Source: Stutzerimonas stutzeri (GTDB lineage: Bacteria > Pseudomonadota > Gammaproteobacteria > Pseudomonadales > Pseudomonadaceae). From it: a stretch of 64,000 nt of DNA. The position numbers and the translations under genes are program-made. The stretch lies in contig NZ_CP007441.1 of assembly GCF_000590475.1 (NCBI RefSeq), forward strand, positions 3,354,660 to 3,418,659, in the 5' to 3' direction. The notes beneath the pieces were generated by a model. That model saw nothing but the letters and a program-made list of their open reading frames with translations, made no database searches and was not told where the DNA came from. Every line of letters begins with the position of its first letter. Positions within the stretch are counted from its first letter, which is position 1. Positions 8,689-17,822 of the stretch are shown here, piece by piece.

Positions 8689-8985
8689 GCGACGGGGTCC
8701 TCAATGGGCGATATCGCCACGTGACGCGCCGAGTGGCTCGGCCAGGAGCGTTGGATTTTCCCGACCCATTGCGCCTGACGCAAGTTCGCTGCGATTCGCC
8801 AGTAGCTGCGCCTTAAGCATTGTCAGCGTATCTCGGGGTGATCAACCGATGCATGTCCACCACCGCCAGTTGGTAGCGAGAGCCCACGACGGCCATGGCT
8901 TTCGGGTCATTCGCCGCTTCGCTTAGCAAAGTCCGTCGATCCTGTCGAGATATGGTGGCGGTTCGCCTTTGCGTATACTGCGCCG
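8689..8985. other. intergenic region between GIY-YIG gene and mltF
   Basis: 297 bp separating two divergent genes. On the minus strand, about 38 codons ending at roughly position 8817 have good codon bias (ending MHRLITPRYADNA) but no start or family was found, so this may be a remnant. Two divergent promoters must lie here but none is clear enough to place. Confidence 0.35.
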
Positions 8986-10446
8986 ATGTTTGCCCAAACC
9001 GCGTTCCGCAAGCGCTGCACCTCTTGGTTGCTGGCGACCGGACTCTTCCTGATGCTCAGCAGCTGCGCTGAACCGCCCAGCGCGCTCGAGCGTGTCAAGG
9101 AGGAAGGTGTACTGCGCGTGATCACCCGTAACAGCCCGTCGACCTATTTCCAGGATCGCAACGGCGAAGCCGGCTTCGAGTACGAGCTGGTCAAACGCTT
9201 CGCCAGCCATCTCGGCGTCAAGTTGCAAATCGAGACAGCCGACAGCATCGAAGATATTTTCACCCGCCTGAACCGCCCGGGAGGCCCAACTCTCGCGGCT
9301 GCGGGACTAGTGGCCAGCGAAGGACGCAAGGACCTGGTACGTTTCACCAAGCCCTACCTGGACGTGACGACCCAAGTGGTCTACCGCCGGGGGCAACGCC
9401 GACCGACCCAACCCGAAGACCTCGTAGGCAAGCGCATTCTGGTCCTCAAAGGCAGTAGTCAGGCGGAAAAGCTCAAGGCGCTGCAGGCCGAACTGCCGGA
9501 GCTGCGCTACGAGGAATCCGACGCGGTAGAGGTAGTCGATCTGCTACGCATGGTCGATGAAGGCCAAGTCGACCTGACGCTGGTCGAGTCGAATGAGCTG
9601 GCACTCAATCAGGTCTACTTCACCAACGCACGGGCGGCATTCGAGCTGGGCGATCAGAACAGCCTCTCATGGATCGTCGGCAAGGGTGAGGACGATAGCG
9701 TGCTCGAAGCCGCCAATCAGTTCCTTGATCAGGCGCGGGAGAACGGCACGCTGCAGCGTTTGCGTGAGCGTTACTACGGTCACGTCGACGTGCTCGGCTA
9801 TGTCGGCGCCTACGCCTTCGCCAAACATCTGCAGCAGCGCCTGCCGCGGTATGAAAAGGTATTCCGCGAGACGGCCAAGGAGCATGGGGTGGACTGGCGC
9901 CTGCTCGCCGCAATCGGTTACCAAGAGTCTCATTGGCAACCGGAAGCCACCTCGAAGACCGGCGTGCGTGGGCTGATGATGCTGACGCTGAACACGGCCA
10001 AGGCCATGGGCGTGAACAATCGCCTCGATCCGGCACAGAGCATTCAGGGCGGCGGAAAATACATTGCCCGAATCCATGACAACCTGCCTGAGAGCATCAA
10101 AGAACCGGATCGCACCTGGTTCGCCCTGGCCGCTTACAACATCGGCGGCGGGCATCTCGAGGATGCGCGCACGCTAGCCGAGAGCGAAGGGCTGGATCCC
10201 AACAAATGGCTGGACGTGAAGCAGATGCTGCCACGCCTGTCGCAGAAACAGTGGTACACCAAGACGCGCTACGGTTATGCCCGCGGCGGCGAGCCGGTGC
10301 ACTTCGTCGCCAACATCCGCCGCTATTACGACATCCTGACCTGGGTGACCCAGCCGCAGATGGAAGGCCAGCAACTGGTGCATAACGAGTTTCACATCCC
10401 CGGCGTCAACGCCACCGACCTCGGCGAAATCCTGCCACCTCTGTAA
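8986..10446 (+). CDS. mltF: membrane-bound lytic murein transglycosylase F
   Basis: A 486-residue envelope enzyme with two modules. Residues about 35-268 resemble a periplasmic solute-binding family 3 domain (GVLRVITRNSPSTYF, GFEYELVKRFASHLGVKL). Residues about 290-450 are an SLT lysozyme-like domain with catalytic Glu at about 314 in YQESHWQPEA. It cleaves peptidoglycan glycan strands to 1,6-anhydromuropeptides, which matters in Pseudomonas for AmpC induction. The N-terminus has a hydrophobic segment ending LSSC (Cys27), a plausible lipobox. It converges with ybaK, with only 12 bp between the stops. Confidence 0.96.
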   Translation: MFAQTAFRKRCTSWLLATGLFLMLSSCAEPPSALERVKEEGVLRVITRNSPSTYFQDRNGEAGFEYELVKRFASHLGVKLQIETADSIEDIFTRLNRPGGPTLAAAGLVASEGRKDLVRFTKPYLDVTTQVVYRRGQRRPTQPEDLVGKRILVLKGSSQAEKLKALQAELPELRYEESDAVEVVDLLRMVDEGQVDLTLVESNELALNQVYFTNARAAFELGDQNSLSWIVGKGEDDSVLEAANQFLDQARENGTLQRLRERYYGHVDVLGYVGAYAFAKHLQQRLPRYEKVFRETAKEHGVDWRLLAAIGYQESHWQPEATSKTGVRGLMMLTLNTAKAMGVNNRLDPAQSIQGGGKYIARIHDNLPESIKEPDRTWFALAAYNIGGGHLEDARTLAESEGLDPNKWLDVKQMLPRLSQKQWYTKTRYGYARGGEPVHFVANIRRYYDILTWVTQPQMEGQQLVHNEFHIPGVNATDLGEILPPL

Positions 10447-10458
10447 GCCCGACCAAAC

Positions 10459-10929
10459 TCAAGGCCGGCCGATCGGGGCGAAGCTGCCGGCGGTGTGATC
10501 GGCCAATACCTGCGCCGCCAGCTCAACCTCCAGCCCCCGTCGCCCGGCGCTGACGTAGATGGTCGACTGCATCTGCGCCGAGCTGTCGATAAATGTGCGC
10601 AGTCGCTTCTTCTGACCCAGCGGGCTGATGCCGCCCACCAGATAACCGGTGGCCCGTTGCGCCGCCATCGGATCGGCCATCTCGACCTTCTTCACCTTGG
10701 CCACCTGAGCCAGCGCCTTCAGATCAAGCGTACCTCCAACCGGCACCACTGCGACCAGCAGCTCATTCTTCTCGCTGCAGGCCAGCAGCGTCTTGAATAC
10801 CCGCGCAGGTTCGAGGCCGAGTTTTTCAGCGGCCTCGAGCCCATAGGAGGCAGATTTCGGGTCGTGTTCGTAGCTGTGAATGCGGTGCTCGGCCTTGGCC
10901 TTTTTCAGCAGATCGATGGCGGGCGTCAT
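10459..10929 (-). CDS. ybaK: Cys-tRNA(Pro)/Cys-tRNA(Cys) deacylase YbaK
   Basis: A 156-residue trans-editing enzyme, close to E. coli YbaK (159), which hydrolyses Cys mischarged on tRNA-Pro. Visible family features are the HSYEHDPKSASYGLEAAEKLGL opening, VFKTLLACSE, VVPVGGTLDLKALAQVAKVKKVEMADP (with the key Lys) and YLVGGISPLGQKKRLRTFID. ATG 10929 was chosen because the family starts there (MTPAIDLLKKA); an in-frame extension of 29 residues upstream is unrelated to the family and crosses the metE terminator. It lies downstream of metE on the same strand but is separated by that terminator. Confidence 0.95.
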   Translation of the reverse strand: MTPAIDLLKKAKAEHRIHSYEHDPKSASYGLEAAEKLGLEPARVFKTLLACSEKNELLVAVVPVGGTLDLKALAQVAKVKKVEMADPMAAQRATGYLVGGISPLGQKKRLRTFIDSSAQMQSTIYVSAGRRGLEVELAAQVLADHTAGSFAPIGRP

Positions 10930-10966
10930 GGCGAAAGGAATCGTCGAGTAGAGGTCGCTACAGTAG

Positions 10967-11002
10967 CCAAAAACACAACGGCCCGCACCCTGTGCGGGCC
11001 GT
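10967..11002 (-). terminator. intrinsic terminator of metE
   Basis: On the minus strand the stem ACGGCCCGCA / TGCGGGCCGT (10978-11002, 10 bp perfect, 5-base loop) is followed by a T-rich run, TTGTGTTTTTGG, at 10977-10966. It begins 38 bp after the metE stop and precedes the ybaK start, so metE and ybaK are probably separate transcripts. Confidence 0.85.
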
Positions 11003-11039
11003 GAATATAGCGGCATGCCAGCGCCGTGGCGCCTCGGGC

Positions 11040-13340
11040 TCAGGCCACCTTGACCCGCTGTGTCGCGCGCAGCTGCCGGGCCGCCACCACCATGTTGACC
11101 AGCGCCGCCTCGGTTTCCGGCCAGCCGCGGGTTTTCAGGCCGCAGTCGGGATTGACCCAGAGCCGCTCCGCAGGGATGCGCTCGCTGGCCTTTTCCAACA
11201 GTTGCACCATTTCCTCCGTTTCCGGTACCCGTGGCGAATGGATGTCATAGACGCCCGGGCCGATGTCATTGGGATAGTCGAAGGCACGGAAGGCTTCAAG
11301 CAGCTCCATCTGCGAGCGCGAGGTTTCGATGGTAATGACGTCAGCGTCCATTGCGGCAATCGACTCGATCACGTCGTTGAACTCGCTGTAGCACATGTGC
11401 GTATGGATCTGCGTTTCGTCACGCACACCGCTGGCGCAAAGGCGGAACGCCTCGACTGCCCAGTCGAGATACCCCTGCCATTGTGCGCGACGCAACGGCA
11501 AACCTTCACGAAACGCCGCTTCGTCGATCTGCACGATCTTGATGCCCGCCACCTCCAGATCGCATACCTCGTCACGGATCGCCAGTGCCAGCTGCCGGGC
11601 CTGCTGCTCGCGAGTCAGATCCTCACGAGTGAAGGACCACATCAGCATGGTCACCGGACCGGTGAGCATGCCCTTCATGACCTTCCCGGTCTGCTCCTGG
11701 GCATAGCGAATCCACTCCACCGTCATGGCCGCTGGGCGACTCAGATCGCCATAGATGACCGCCGGTTTGACGCAACGCGAGCCATAACTCTGCACCCAGC
11801 CGAAACGGGTGAAGGCGTACCCGTCCAGTTGTTCAGCAAAGTATTCGACCATGTCGTTGCGTTCGGCCTCGCCGTGCACCAGCACGTCCAGACCCAACTG
11901 CTCCTGTACGGCCACGGCATGGCGGATCTCCGCCTGCATCGCCTCGGTGTACTCAGCCAGCGCCAGCTTGCCTTGCTTGAAGGCCTGACGTGCCAGGCGG
12001 ATCGCCGGCGTCTGCGGGAAGGAGCCGATGGTTGTCGTCGGGAACGCGGGCAGATCCAGCCGCGCACGCTGCTGTTCGATCCGCTCGGCGAAGGGCGACT
12101 GGCGTTGGCTGTCACGCGGCTTGATCGCGGCGAGACGCGCCTGCACCTCGGCCTTGTGAATACGCGGCGACTGCGCCCGGCTGACCTGAACGGCCCGGCT
12201 GTGCTGCAACGTGGCCAATACCTGAGCGTCTTCCGGTGTGTCCAAGGCACGCGCCAGGACCGCGACTTCAGCGCATTTCTGTACGGCAAACGCGAGCCAA
12301 TCCCTGAGCTCAGCGTCCAGCTGATCTTCGCGAGCCAGATCCACGGGGGTATGCAGCAACGAACAGGAAGGAGCGACCCACAACCGATCGCCGAGACGCT
12401 CGCTGGCATGGCGCAACACAGTCAGCGCCTTGTCCAGATCGCAGCGCCAGACGTTGCGTCCGTTCACTAGACCGAGGGAGAGAATCTTGTAGCTCGGCAG
12501 TCGATCGAGAATTACCGGATACTGTTCCGGCGCACGCACCAGATCGATGTGTAGACCGTCCACCGGCAATGCAGCGGCCAGCCCAAGATTATCTTCAAGA
12601 CCGCCAAAATAGGTCGTCACCAGCTTCTTCAACGGCGCTCGCTGCAGCAGGTGATAGGCCCGCTCGAAGGCGTTCTTCCAGTCCTGCGGCAGATCCAGCA
12701 CCAGAATCGGCTCATCGATCTGTACCCATTCGACGCCCTGCGCAGCCAAGCGCTCGAGCACCTCACCGTAAACCGGCAGCAATCGTTCGAGCAGTTCCAG
12801 CTTGTCGAATGCGTCGCCCTTGGCCTTGCCCTGCCAGAGATAGGTCAGCGGACCAATCAATACTGGCTTCACGGCATAACCCAGTGCCTTGGCCTCCTCG
12901 ACCTCCTCGAACAACTGTTTCCAGCACAGACTGAAAGATTGATCCGCGGTGAATTCAGGCACCAGGTAGTGGTAGTTGGTATCGAACCACTTGGTCATCT
13001 CCTGCGCCTGCCCGCTGCCACAGCAGTTCCTGCTGACGCCGCGCGCCATGGCGAACAAGGTCTCCAGTGTCGGTGTGCCCTCGGCTGGACGAAACCGCTC
13101 GGGGACCACGCCGAACATCAGCGAGTGCGTCAGGACCTGGTCGTACCAGGCGAAATCACCAACGGGCAACAGTTCGATTCCCGCGTCGGCCTGCAATTGC
13201 CAATGCACGGCGCGCAACTCGCGGCCGACTCGGCGCAGTTCGTCCTGGCTCAGGTCGCCCTTCCAGTACGCCTCTAACGCCTTTTTCAGTTCACGGTCGG
13301 CGCCAATGCGCGGAAAACCCAGGGAATGAGCAACAGCCAT
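11040..13340 (-). CDS. metE: cobalamin-independent methionine synthase MetE
   Basis: A 766-residue enzyme (5-methyltetrahydropteroyltriglutamate--homocysteine methyltransferase) that makes methionine without B12. The N-terminal barrel begins MAVAHSLGFPRIGADRELKKALEAYWKG. The C-terminal barrel starts near LPAFPTTTIGSFPQT. The zinc ligands His648 and Cys650 lie in IHTHMCYSEFND and Cys733 in NPDCGLKTR. Length matches the family (about 755). ATG 13340 is the family start; 17 upstream in-frame codons are spurious. The upstream region is unusually AT-rich and carries a near-consensus MetR box. metR is on the other strand beyond one gene. Confidence 0.98.
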   Translation of the reverse strand: MAVAHSLGFPRIGADRELKKALEAYWKGDLSQDELRRVGRELRAVHWQLQADAGIELLPVGDFAWYDQVLTHSLMFGVVPERFRPAEGTPTLETLFAMARGVSRNCCGSGQAQEMTKWFDTNYHYLVPEFTADQSFSLCWKQLFEEVEEAKALGYAVKPVLIGPLTYLWQGKAKGDAFDKLELLERLLPVYGEVLERLAAQGVEWVQIDEPILVLDLPQDWKNAFERAYHLLQRAPLKKLVTTYFGGLEDNLGLAAALPVDGLHIDLVRAPEQYPVILDRLPSYKILSLGLVNGRNVWRCDLDKALTVLRHASERLGDRLWVAPSCSLLHTPVDLAREDQLDAELRDWLAFAVQKCAEVAVLARALDTPEDAQVLATLQHSRAVQVSRAQSPRIHKAEVQARLAAIKPRDSQRQSPFAERIEQQRARLDLPAFPTTTIGSFPQTPAIRLARQAFKQGKLALAEYTEAMQAEIRHAVAVQEQLGLDVLVHGEAERNDMVEYFAEQLDGYAFTRFGWVQSYGSRCVKPAVIYGDLSRPAAMTVEWIRYAQEQTGKVMKGMLTGPVTMLMWSFTREDLTREQQARQLALAIRDEVCDLEVAGIKIVQIDEAAFREGLPLRRAQWQGYLDWAVEAFRLCASGVRDETQIHTHMCYSEFNDVIESIAAMDADVITIETSRSQMELLEAFRAFDYPNDIGPGVYDIHSPRVPETEEMVQLLEKASERIPAERLWVNPDCGLKTRGWPETEAALVNMVVAARQLRATQRVKVA

Positions 13341-13427
13341 AACAATCTCCAATTCATCTCGATTCAATGGAGGGGATTGTGGATGCCGCATGCTAATGAA
13401 ACAAACTAATGCATTTTGATTTGCACA

Positions 13428-13440
13428 TTAATAATTTTCA
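13428..13440. promoter_or_regulatory. candidate MetR box between metE and exoD-like gene
   Basis: The 13-base TTAATAATTTTCA matches the MetR consensus TGAA-N5-TTCA at seven of eight fixed bases. It lies 88 bp upstream of the metE start in an AT-rich patch that also holds a direct repeat CTAATG with 13-base spacing (around 13393-13411). MetR is encoded about 900 bp away, which supports the assignment; the site itself is only inferred from pattern. Confidence 0.4.
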
Positions 13441-13499
13441 TAGTCGATATTTCTTTCGTTATACCCTCTACATTCCCAGTTGCTGCAAGAAGAATTGAA

Positions 13500-14090
13500 A
13501 TGATCAGTGAAGACCAACCGGAGAATCTTAGTGCGCTGTTGGAGCTCCTCGGCCAGGCCGGCGAACCCAGCGAGCCGGTTACCATCCAGAGCATGCTCGA
13601 AGCGACCGGCCAGCGCAGCTTCGGGGCCTTGTTGCTGGTGCCGGGATTACTGGTGTTCTCGCCGCTCTCGGGTATTCCGGGACTGCCAAGCGTCTTTGCC
13701 GTCATGGTGGGGTTGATTGCGGTTCAGTTACTGATCGGGCGCAAACACTTTTGGCTGCCCCGATGGTTACTGCGCCGTGGTGCGTCGAGGAGTAAATACG
13801 ACCGCGCCATCGCATTGCTGAAACGCCCCGCGCGCTGGGTCGATCAGTTGCTGCGCCATCGCCTGACGGTTCTCACCGAAGGCCTCGCAGTCCGCGTCAA
13901 TGCGCTGGTGTGCCTGTTGATCGCCGCCACCATGCCGCCGCTCGAGCTGATCCCGTTTGGCAACTCCGCTGCGGGCGCCGCGCTGAGTTTCCTCGGGCTG
14001 GGCATGATGGCGCGCGACGGCGCACTGGTAATCGTCGCCCTCCTGTTTCTCTGCGTGCTGGCCTATCTGGTCAGCCGAATCTGGATGTGA
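13500..14090 (+). CDS. ExoD-family exopolysaccharide synthesis membrane protein
   Basis: A 196-residue inner-membrane protein. After a soluble N-terminal part (ENLSALLELLGQAGEPSEPVTIQSMLEATGQRSFGALLLVPGLLVFSPLSGIPGLP) come about four hydrophobic segments; the GxRSFGALLLVPGLL..SPLSGIPG..PS block is typical of ExoD (PF06055). ExoD was named for exopolysaccharide defects in Rhizobium; its biochemical role is unresolved. ATG 13500 follows an AAGAAGAA site; a longer frame opens upstream but lacks a ribosome site and overlaps the metE promoter. It is divergent from metE. Confidence 0.85.
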   Translation: MISEDQPENLSALLELLGQAGEPSEPVTIQSMLEATGQRSFGALLLVPGLLVFSPLSGIPGLPSVFAVMVGLIAVQLLIGRKHFWLPRWLLRRGASRSKYDRAIALLKRPARWVDQLLRHRLTVLTEGLAVRVNALVCLLIAATMPPLELIPFGNSAAGAALSFLGLGMMARDGALVIVALLFLCVLAYLVSRIWM

Positions 14091-14315
14091 CCTTGCCCCA
14101 TTTACTCCGCAGCGTCCGCTGCCGGTCGGTAGAAAGATCAAACCGTTGCGAGCCTCGGGTGAGGTCGGCCGATCATTCTGCCGGCTCGACAATAGCCACC
14201 GCCCTGGAACACACTTCGCCAACACAATGAGTGATGCTCAAGTCACCGCAGTTTCCTCGATCGAGTATTTCCTCGGATCCTGGCCCCGACACCGACACCG
14301 CAGGAAGCCCGCAGC

Positions 14316-15242
14316 ATGCTGGAAATCCGTCACCTGAAAACCCTTCATGCATTGCGCGAAACCGACAGCCTCGTCGAAGCGGCCGAACGCCTGCATCTGA
14401 CTCAGTCGGCGTTGTCGCATCAGTTCAAGGAACTGGAAGAACGTTTGGGCCTTCAGCTATTCGTGCGCAAGACCCGCCCCGTGCGCTTTACCAGCGCCGG
14501 CTTGCGCTTGTTGCAGCTGGCGGACAGCCTGTTGCCGCAATTGCGCAGCGCCGAACGTGACCTGGCCAGACTGGCCGGTGGCACGGCGGGCCGCCTGCAC
14601 ATGGCCATCGAGTGCCATAGCTGTTTCCAGTGGCTGATGCCGACCATCGACCAATTTCGCGATGCCTGGCCGGAAGTCGAACTCGATCTGGCATCGGGTT
14701 TCTCCTTCGCACCGTTGCCGGCCCTGGCTCGCGGCGATCTGGACCTGGTCGTGACATCCGACCCGATCGAGATGCCCGGCATCACCTATGTCCCGCTGTT
14801 CACCTACGAGGCCCTGCTGGCGGTCGCCAATCAGCACCCGCTGGCAAACCGGCCCTATGTGCGCGCCGAAGACCTGACCAGTGAAACCCTGATTACCTAT
14901 CCGGTCGAGCACGACCGGCTGGATATTTTCACCCGCTTCCTTGAGCCGGCGGATGTCGAGCCAGCGCAAGTCCGCACGTCGGAGCTGACGGTGATGATGA
15001 TGCAGTTGGTGGCGTCGGGCCGCGGTGTCTGTTGTGTACCGAACTGGGCGCTGCACGAATACAGCACGCGCGGCTATGTCACCGCTAAGCGCCTGGGAGA
15101 AAAAGGTCTGTTTGCCACCCTGTTCGCTGGCATCCGCGCCGACATGCTGGATTCGCCATTCATGCGCGATTTTCTGCTGACCGCCAAGGACACCTCCTTC
15201 GCTACCCTCGAAGGCGTCAGCGCGGCGCCGAAAGCAAAATAA
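14316..15242 (+). CDS. metR: LysR-type methionine regulator MetR
   Basis: A 308-residue LysR regulator. The N-terminal HTH (MLEIRHLKTLHALRETDSLVEAAERLHLTQSALSHQFKELEERLGLQLFVRK) and the effector domain opening HMAIECHSCFQWLMPTIDQFR are hallmarks of MetR, which senses homocysteine and activates metE and other methionine genes. It sits about 1 kb from metE, separated by the exoD-like gene, and is transcribed away from metE. ATG 14316 follows CAGGAAG. The 225-bp leader has no clear MetR box. Confidence 0.93.
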   Translation: MLEIRHLKTLHALRETDSLVEAAERLHLTQSALSHQFKELEERLGLQLFVRKTRPVRFTSAGLRLLQLADSLLPQLRSAERDLARLAGGTAGRLHMAIECHSCFQWLMPTIDQFRDAWPEVELDLASGFSFAPLPALARGDLDLVVTSDPIEMPGITYVPLFTYEALLAVANQHPLANRPYVRAEDLTSETLITYPVEHDRLDIFTRFLEPADVEPAQVRTSELTVMMMQLVASGRGVCCVPNWALHEYSTRGYVTAKRLGEKGLFATLFAGIRADMLDSPFMRDFLLTAKDTSFATLEGVSAAPKAK

Positions 15243-15259
15243 GCCGAGCTCAGCCCAGG

Positions 15260-16387
15260 TCAGCCCAGACGATAAGGCAGCGCATCGCACGCCGCCTCGG
15301 CGTAACGCAGCACGCCGAGGCGTTCCTGCTCAAGGAATTCACTCACCGCGGCGCGCAGCCCGGGATGCGCCAAGTAATGCCAGGAACGGGTGATCACCGG
15401 TTCGAAGCCGCGAATCAGCTTGTGTTCGCCCTGCGCCCCGGCATCGAAACGAGACAGCCCGGCCGCGATGGCCTGGTCGATGCCCTGATAGAAGCAGGTC
15501 TCGAAGTGCAGCCGATCGAACTCGGCAAGACAACCCCAATAACGTCCATAGAGCCCGCTCGCGTCGATCAGGCTGAAGGCCATGGCGACCGGTCGGCCGC
15601 CCTGCCGGGCCAGCACCACGCGGATCGCCTCGGGCATCCGCTCGGCCAGCAAACTGAAAAAACTGCGGGTCAGGTAGGGCGCCTGACCGCGCACATAATA
15701 GGTATTGGCATAACAGGCGTAGACGAAGTCCCACTCGACCTCGCTGACCTGATCGCCCTCGCGCCAGTCGAATTCGATCCCCTGCCCCGCCACTTGCTCA
15801 CGTTCCTTGCGCAACTGCTTGCGTTTGCGCGAGGTGAGGCCGTCGAGGAAATCCTGAAAATCCCGGTAGCCACGGTTGTGCCAGTGAAATTGACAGCCGA
15901 TACGTTCCAGCCAACCGTCGCGCCCCTGAAAAATAGCGTCGGCGTCCGGCTCGGTGAAATTCACATGCAGGCTGGACTGGCCGTTCTCGGCAAGTACGGC
16001 GGTGAGTTGGTCGAGCAACTCGCCTGCCGCCTCGCGATCGCCCAGCAGGCGCGCGCCGGTCACGGGCGAAAATGGCACCGCACACAGGAGCTTCGGGTAG
16101 TACTCGATTCCGGCACGGTGGCAGGCGTCGGCCCAGGCCCAGTCGAAGACGTATTCACCGCTGGAATTGGTCTTGCGGTAAAGCGGTAACGCGGAAACGG
16201 CATTGCCTTGCGCATCATTGAGCAAGCGGTGCTGAGGGCGCCAGCCGCTGCGTCCACCGACACTGCCGCTGTCCTCAAAAGAAGAAAGAAAGGCATGCCG
16301 AAGAAAGGGTTGTCTGTGGCCGCCAAGCAGCGCATCCCAGCAAGTGGGGCTGATATCGGCAAGGCGAGAAAGCGTCTGGATAGGCAT
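15260..16387 (-). CDS. FemAB-like / PF04339 acyltransferase-fold protein
   Basis: A 375-residue soluble protein of the 'peptidogalycan biosynthesis/recognition' family (PF04339), a double-GNAT fold related to FemAB aminoacyl transferases. Family markers are PFLRHAFLSSFEDSGSVGGRSGWRPQH, FDWAWADACHRAGIEYYPKLLCAVPFSPVTGARLL, GYRDFQDFLDGLTSRKRKQLRKER, FYQGIDQAI and AGAQGEHKLIRGFEP. The true substrate is not known, despite the family name. ATG 16387 was chosen over GTG 16408. It is tail to tail with metR (17 bp) and divergent from the porin gene. Confidence 0.87.
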   Translation of the reverse strand: MPIQTLSRLADISPTCWDALLGGHRQPFLRHAFLSSFEDSGSVGGRSGWRPQHRLLNDAQGNAVSALPLYRKTNSSGEYVFDWAWADACHRAGIEYYPKLLCAVPFSPVTGARLLGDREAAGELLDQLTAVLAENGQSSLHVNFTEPDADAIFQGRDGWLERIGCQFHWHNRGYRDFQDFLDGLTSRKRKQLRKEREQVAGQGIEFDWREGDQVSEVEWDFVYACYANTYYVRGQAPYLTRSFFSLLAERMPEAIRVVLARQGGRPVAMAFSLIDASGLYGRYWGCLAEFDRLHFETCFYQGIDQAIAAGLSRFDAGAQGEHKLIRGFEPVITRSWHYLAHPGLRAAVSEFLEQERLGVLRYAEAACDALPYRLG

Positions 16388-16634
16388 GTGCCTAGTCTCG
16401 CCGCTCACAAAGCGGAACTGAAGTGTTTCTTGGCATCGGCATATCCAGAGATTCTTGGGGCAGCAGTACAGCCATAGGATGAAAGAACGGTGAACGACGT
16501 ATCCGTCATCAAACCGTCGTCAAATTAGCAAAAAGCTGTAACCACACCCCCTCATTCTGCCCACAGCCGCTTGGGGGGTTAGGACCCGGAGGCGGCATAG
16601 CTACCAATCCGCGAACGCACAGAAAGGAAAAATC

Positions 16635-17708
16635 ATGCCACGCAAGCTTCTCCCCCTGACCCTCGCCATCGCTGCTGCAGTCGCGTTGCCCACCACTGCC
16701 AACGCCTACGAAATAATCGGCAAGCAGCTGGAGATCTATGGCAAGGCCCACGTGTCGGCGGACTTCGTGGACAACGACACCGACAGCGAGCTGGCCATCG
16801 CCAGTAACTCGTCGCGTCTGGGCTTCAAGGGCGTCACCGAAATCAACCCCGATCTGAACGTGGTCTACCAGATCGAATCCAAAATCATCGTTGACGAAGG
16901 CGGCGACAATTTCGCCGGGCGCAACACTTTCGTTGGTTTGGCTGGCGACTTCGGCCAGGTTCTGGTGGGTAACCAGGACACGCCGCTCAAGAACGTGCGC
17001 AACGCCTTCGACGTGTTCGGCGACACCGTTGCCGACGCCCGCAACGTGGCTGATGAAGCCAACCGCCGCGCCAAGAACAGCATTCAATACATCAGTCCGA
17101 GCATGGGCGGCCTGGTCGCCAGCGCCATGTACGCCACGTCCTATGCGGACTACGAGACCGTGGACGGCGATATCGAAGACAACGACTACTCCCTCGCAAG
17201 CGTTGCCTTGGGCTACAGCATCGGCGACCTCGAATTCAGCGCCGGTTACGAGAAGGCTGACGGCGACGATAACGATACCGTCGCCACCGACGTCCGCGCC
17301 TACGAGTCCGATGCGTTCCGCGTTGCCGCCGGCTACACCTTCGGCGCAATCCGTCTGGGCGCGATGTTCGACCGTTACGAAGAAGGCACTGCCGACGGTG
17401 ATCGCGACCGTGATGCCTGGGGCCTGAACGGCGCCTACAAGTTCGGCGCCAACACGTTCAAGTTGCAGTACATGGCCGCTGATGACTGGAGCGATACCGA
17501 CGACTCCGGTGCCAGCCAATGGAGCGTCGGCCTGGACCACAAGCTATCCAAGCAACTGTCCATCTACGGCATCTACAGCATGCTGAAGAACGACGACAAC
17601 ACAGCTGACTACCAGATCAAGGGCGGCCACGACACCGATGTCTACAACGTAGTAGCACTTGGCGATGACATCAATGTGTTCTCCCTGGGCATGGTCTATA
17701 GCTTCTAA
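16635..17708 (+). CDS. outer-membrane porin (Gram-negative porin family)
   Basis: A 357-residue precursor with a clear Sec signal peptide (MPRKLLPLTLAIAAAVALP..ANA, cleavage near residue 24). The mature part opens YEIIGKQLEIYGKAHVSADFV and alternates short amphipathic strands with acidic loops (DGDIEDNDYS, DDNDTVATD), ending in LGMVYSF with the C-terminal Phe needed for BAM insertion. This fits 16-stranded trimeric porins of the Porin_4 type; specificity is not visible. An AAAGGAAA ribosome site precedes ATG 16635 and a strong terminator follows, as expected for an abundant, monocistronic protein. Confidence 0.92.
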   Translation: MPRKLLPLTLAIAAAVALPTTANAYEIIGKQLEIYGKAHVSADFVDNDTDSELAIASNSSRLGFKGVTEINPDLNVVYQIESKIIVDEGGDNFAGRNTFVGLAGDFGQVLVGNQDTPLKNVRNAFDVFGDTVADARNVADEANRRAKNSIQYISPSMGGLVASAMYATSYADYETVDGDIEDNDYSLASVALGYSIGDLEFSAGYEKADGDDNDTVATDVRAYESDAFRVAAGYTFGAIRLGAMFDRYEEGTADGDRDRDAWGLNGAYKFGANTFKLQYMAADDWSDTDDSGASQWSVGLDHKLSKQLSIYGIYSMLKNDDNTADYQIKGGHDTDVYNVVALGDDINVFSLGMVYSF

Positions 17709-17749
17709 TCGACACTGAACGCGCTCCCTTTCAGGATCTCCTGACGCAG

Positions 17750-17779
17750 GCTCCCATCGATCGATGGGAGCTTTTTTTT
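17750..17779 (+). terminator. intrinsic terminator of the porin gene
   Basis: GCTCCCATCGA / TCGATGGGAGC is an 11-bp perfect inverted repeat (17750-17771, folding with a minimal loop) followed directly by eight T. It lies 42 bp after the porin stop; this is the strongest intrinsic terminator in the window. Confidence 0.93.
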
Positions 17780-17822
17780 GCGCCATCAACACGATCAGTA
17801 ATGTCATAGCAGCACGGGCCGC

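Noticed and set aside
8687..8926. 79-codon plus-strand frame upstream of mltF
   Set aside because: No ribosome site, no recognisable fold, and composition rich in Ser/Arg typical of noncoding DNA.
10992..12470. Long plus-strand frame of 492 codons antisense to metE
   Set aside because: metE is clear on the other strand; the frame arises from high GC at third positions and has no family similarity.
16509..17540. Minus-strand frame of 343 codons antisense to the porin
   Set aside because: Porin has signal peptide, Phe end and terminator; the antisense frame is Val/Gly-rich without motif.
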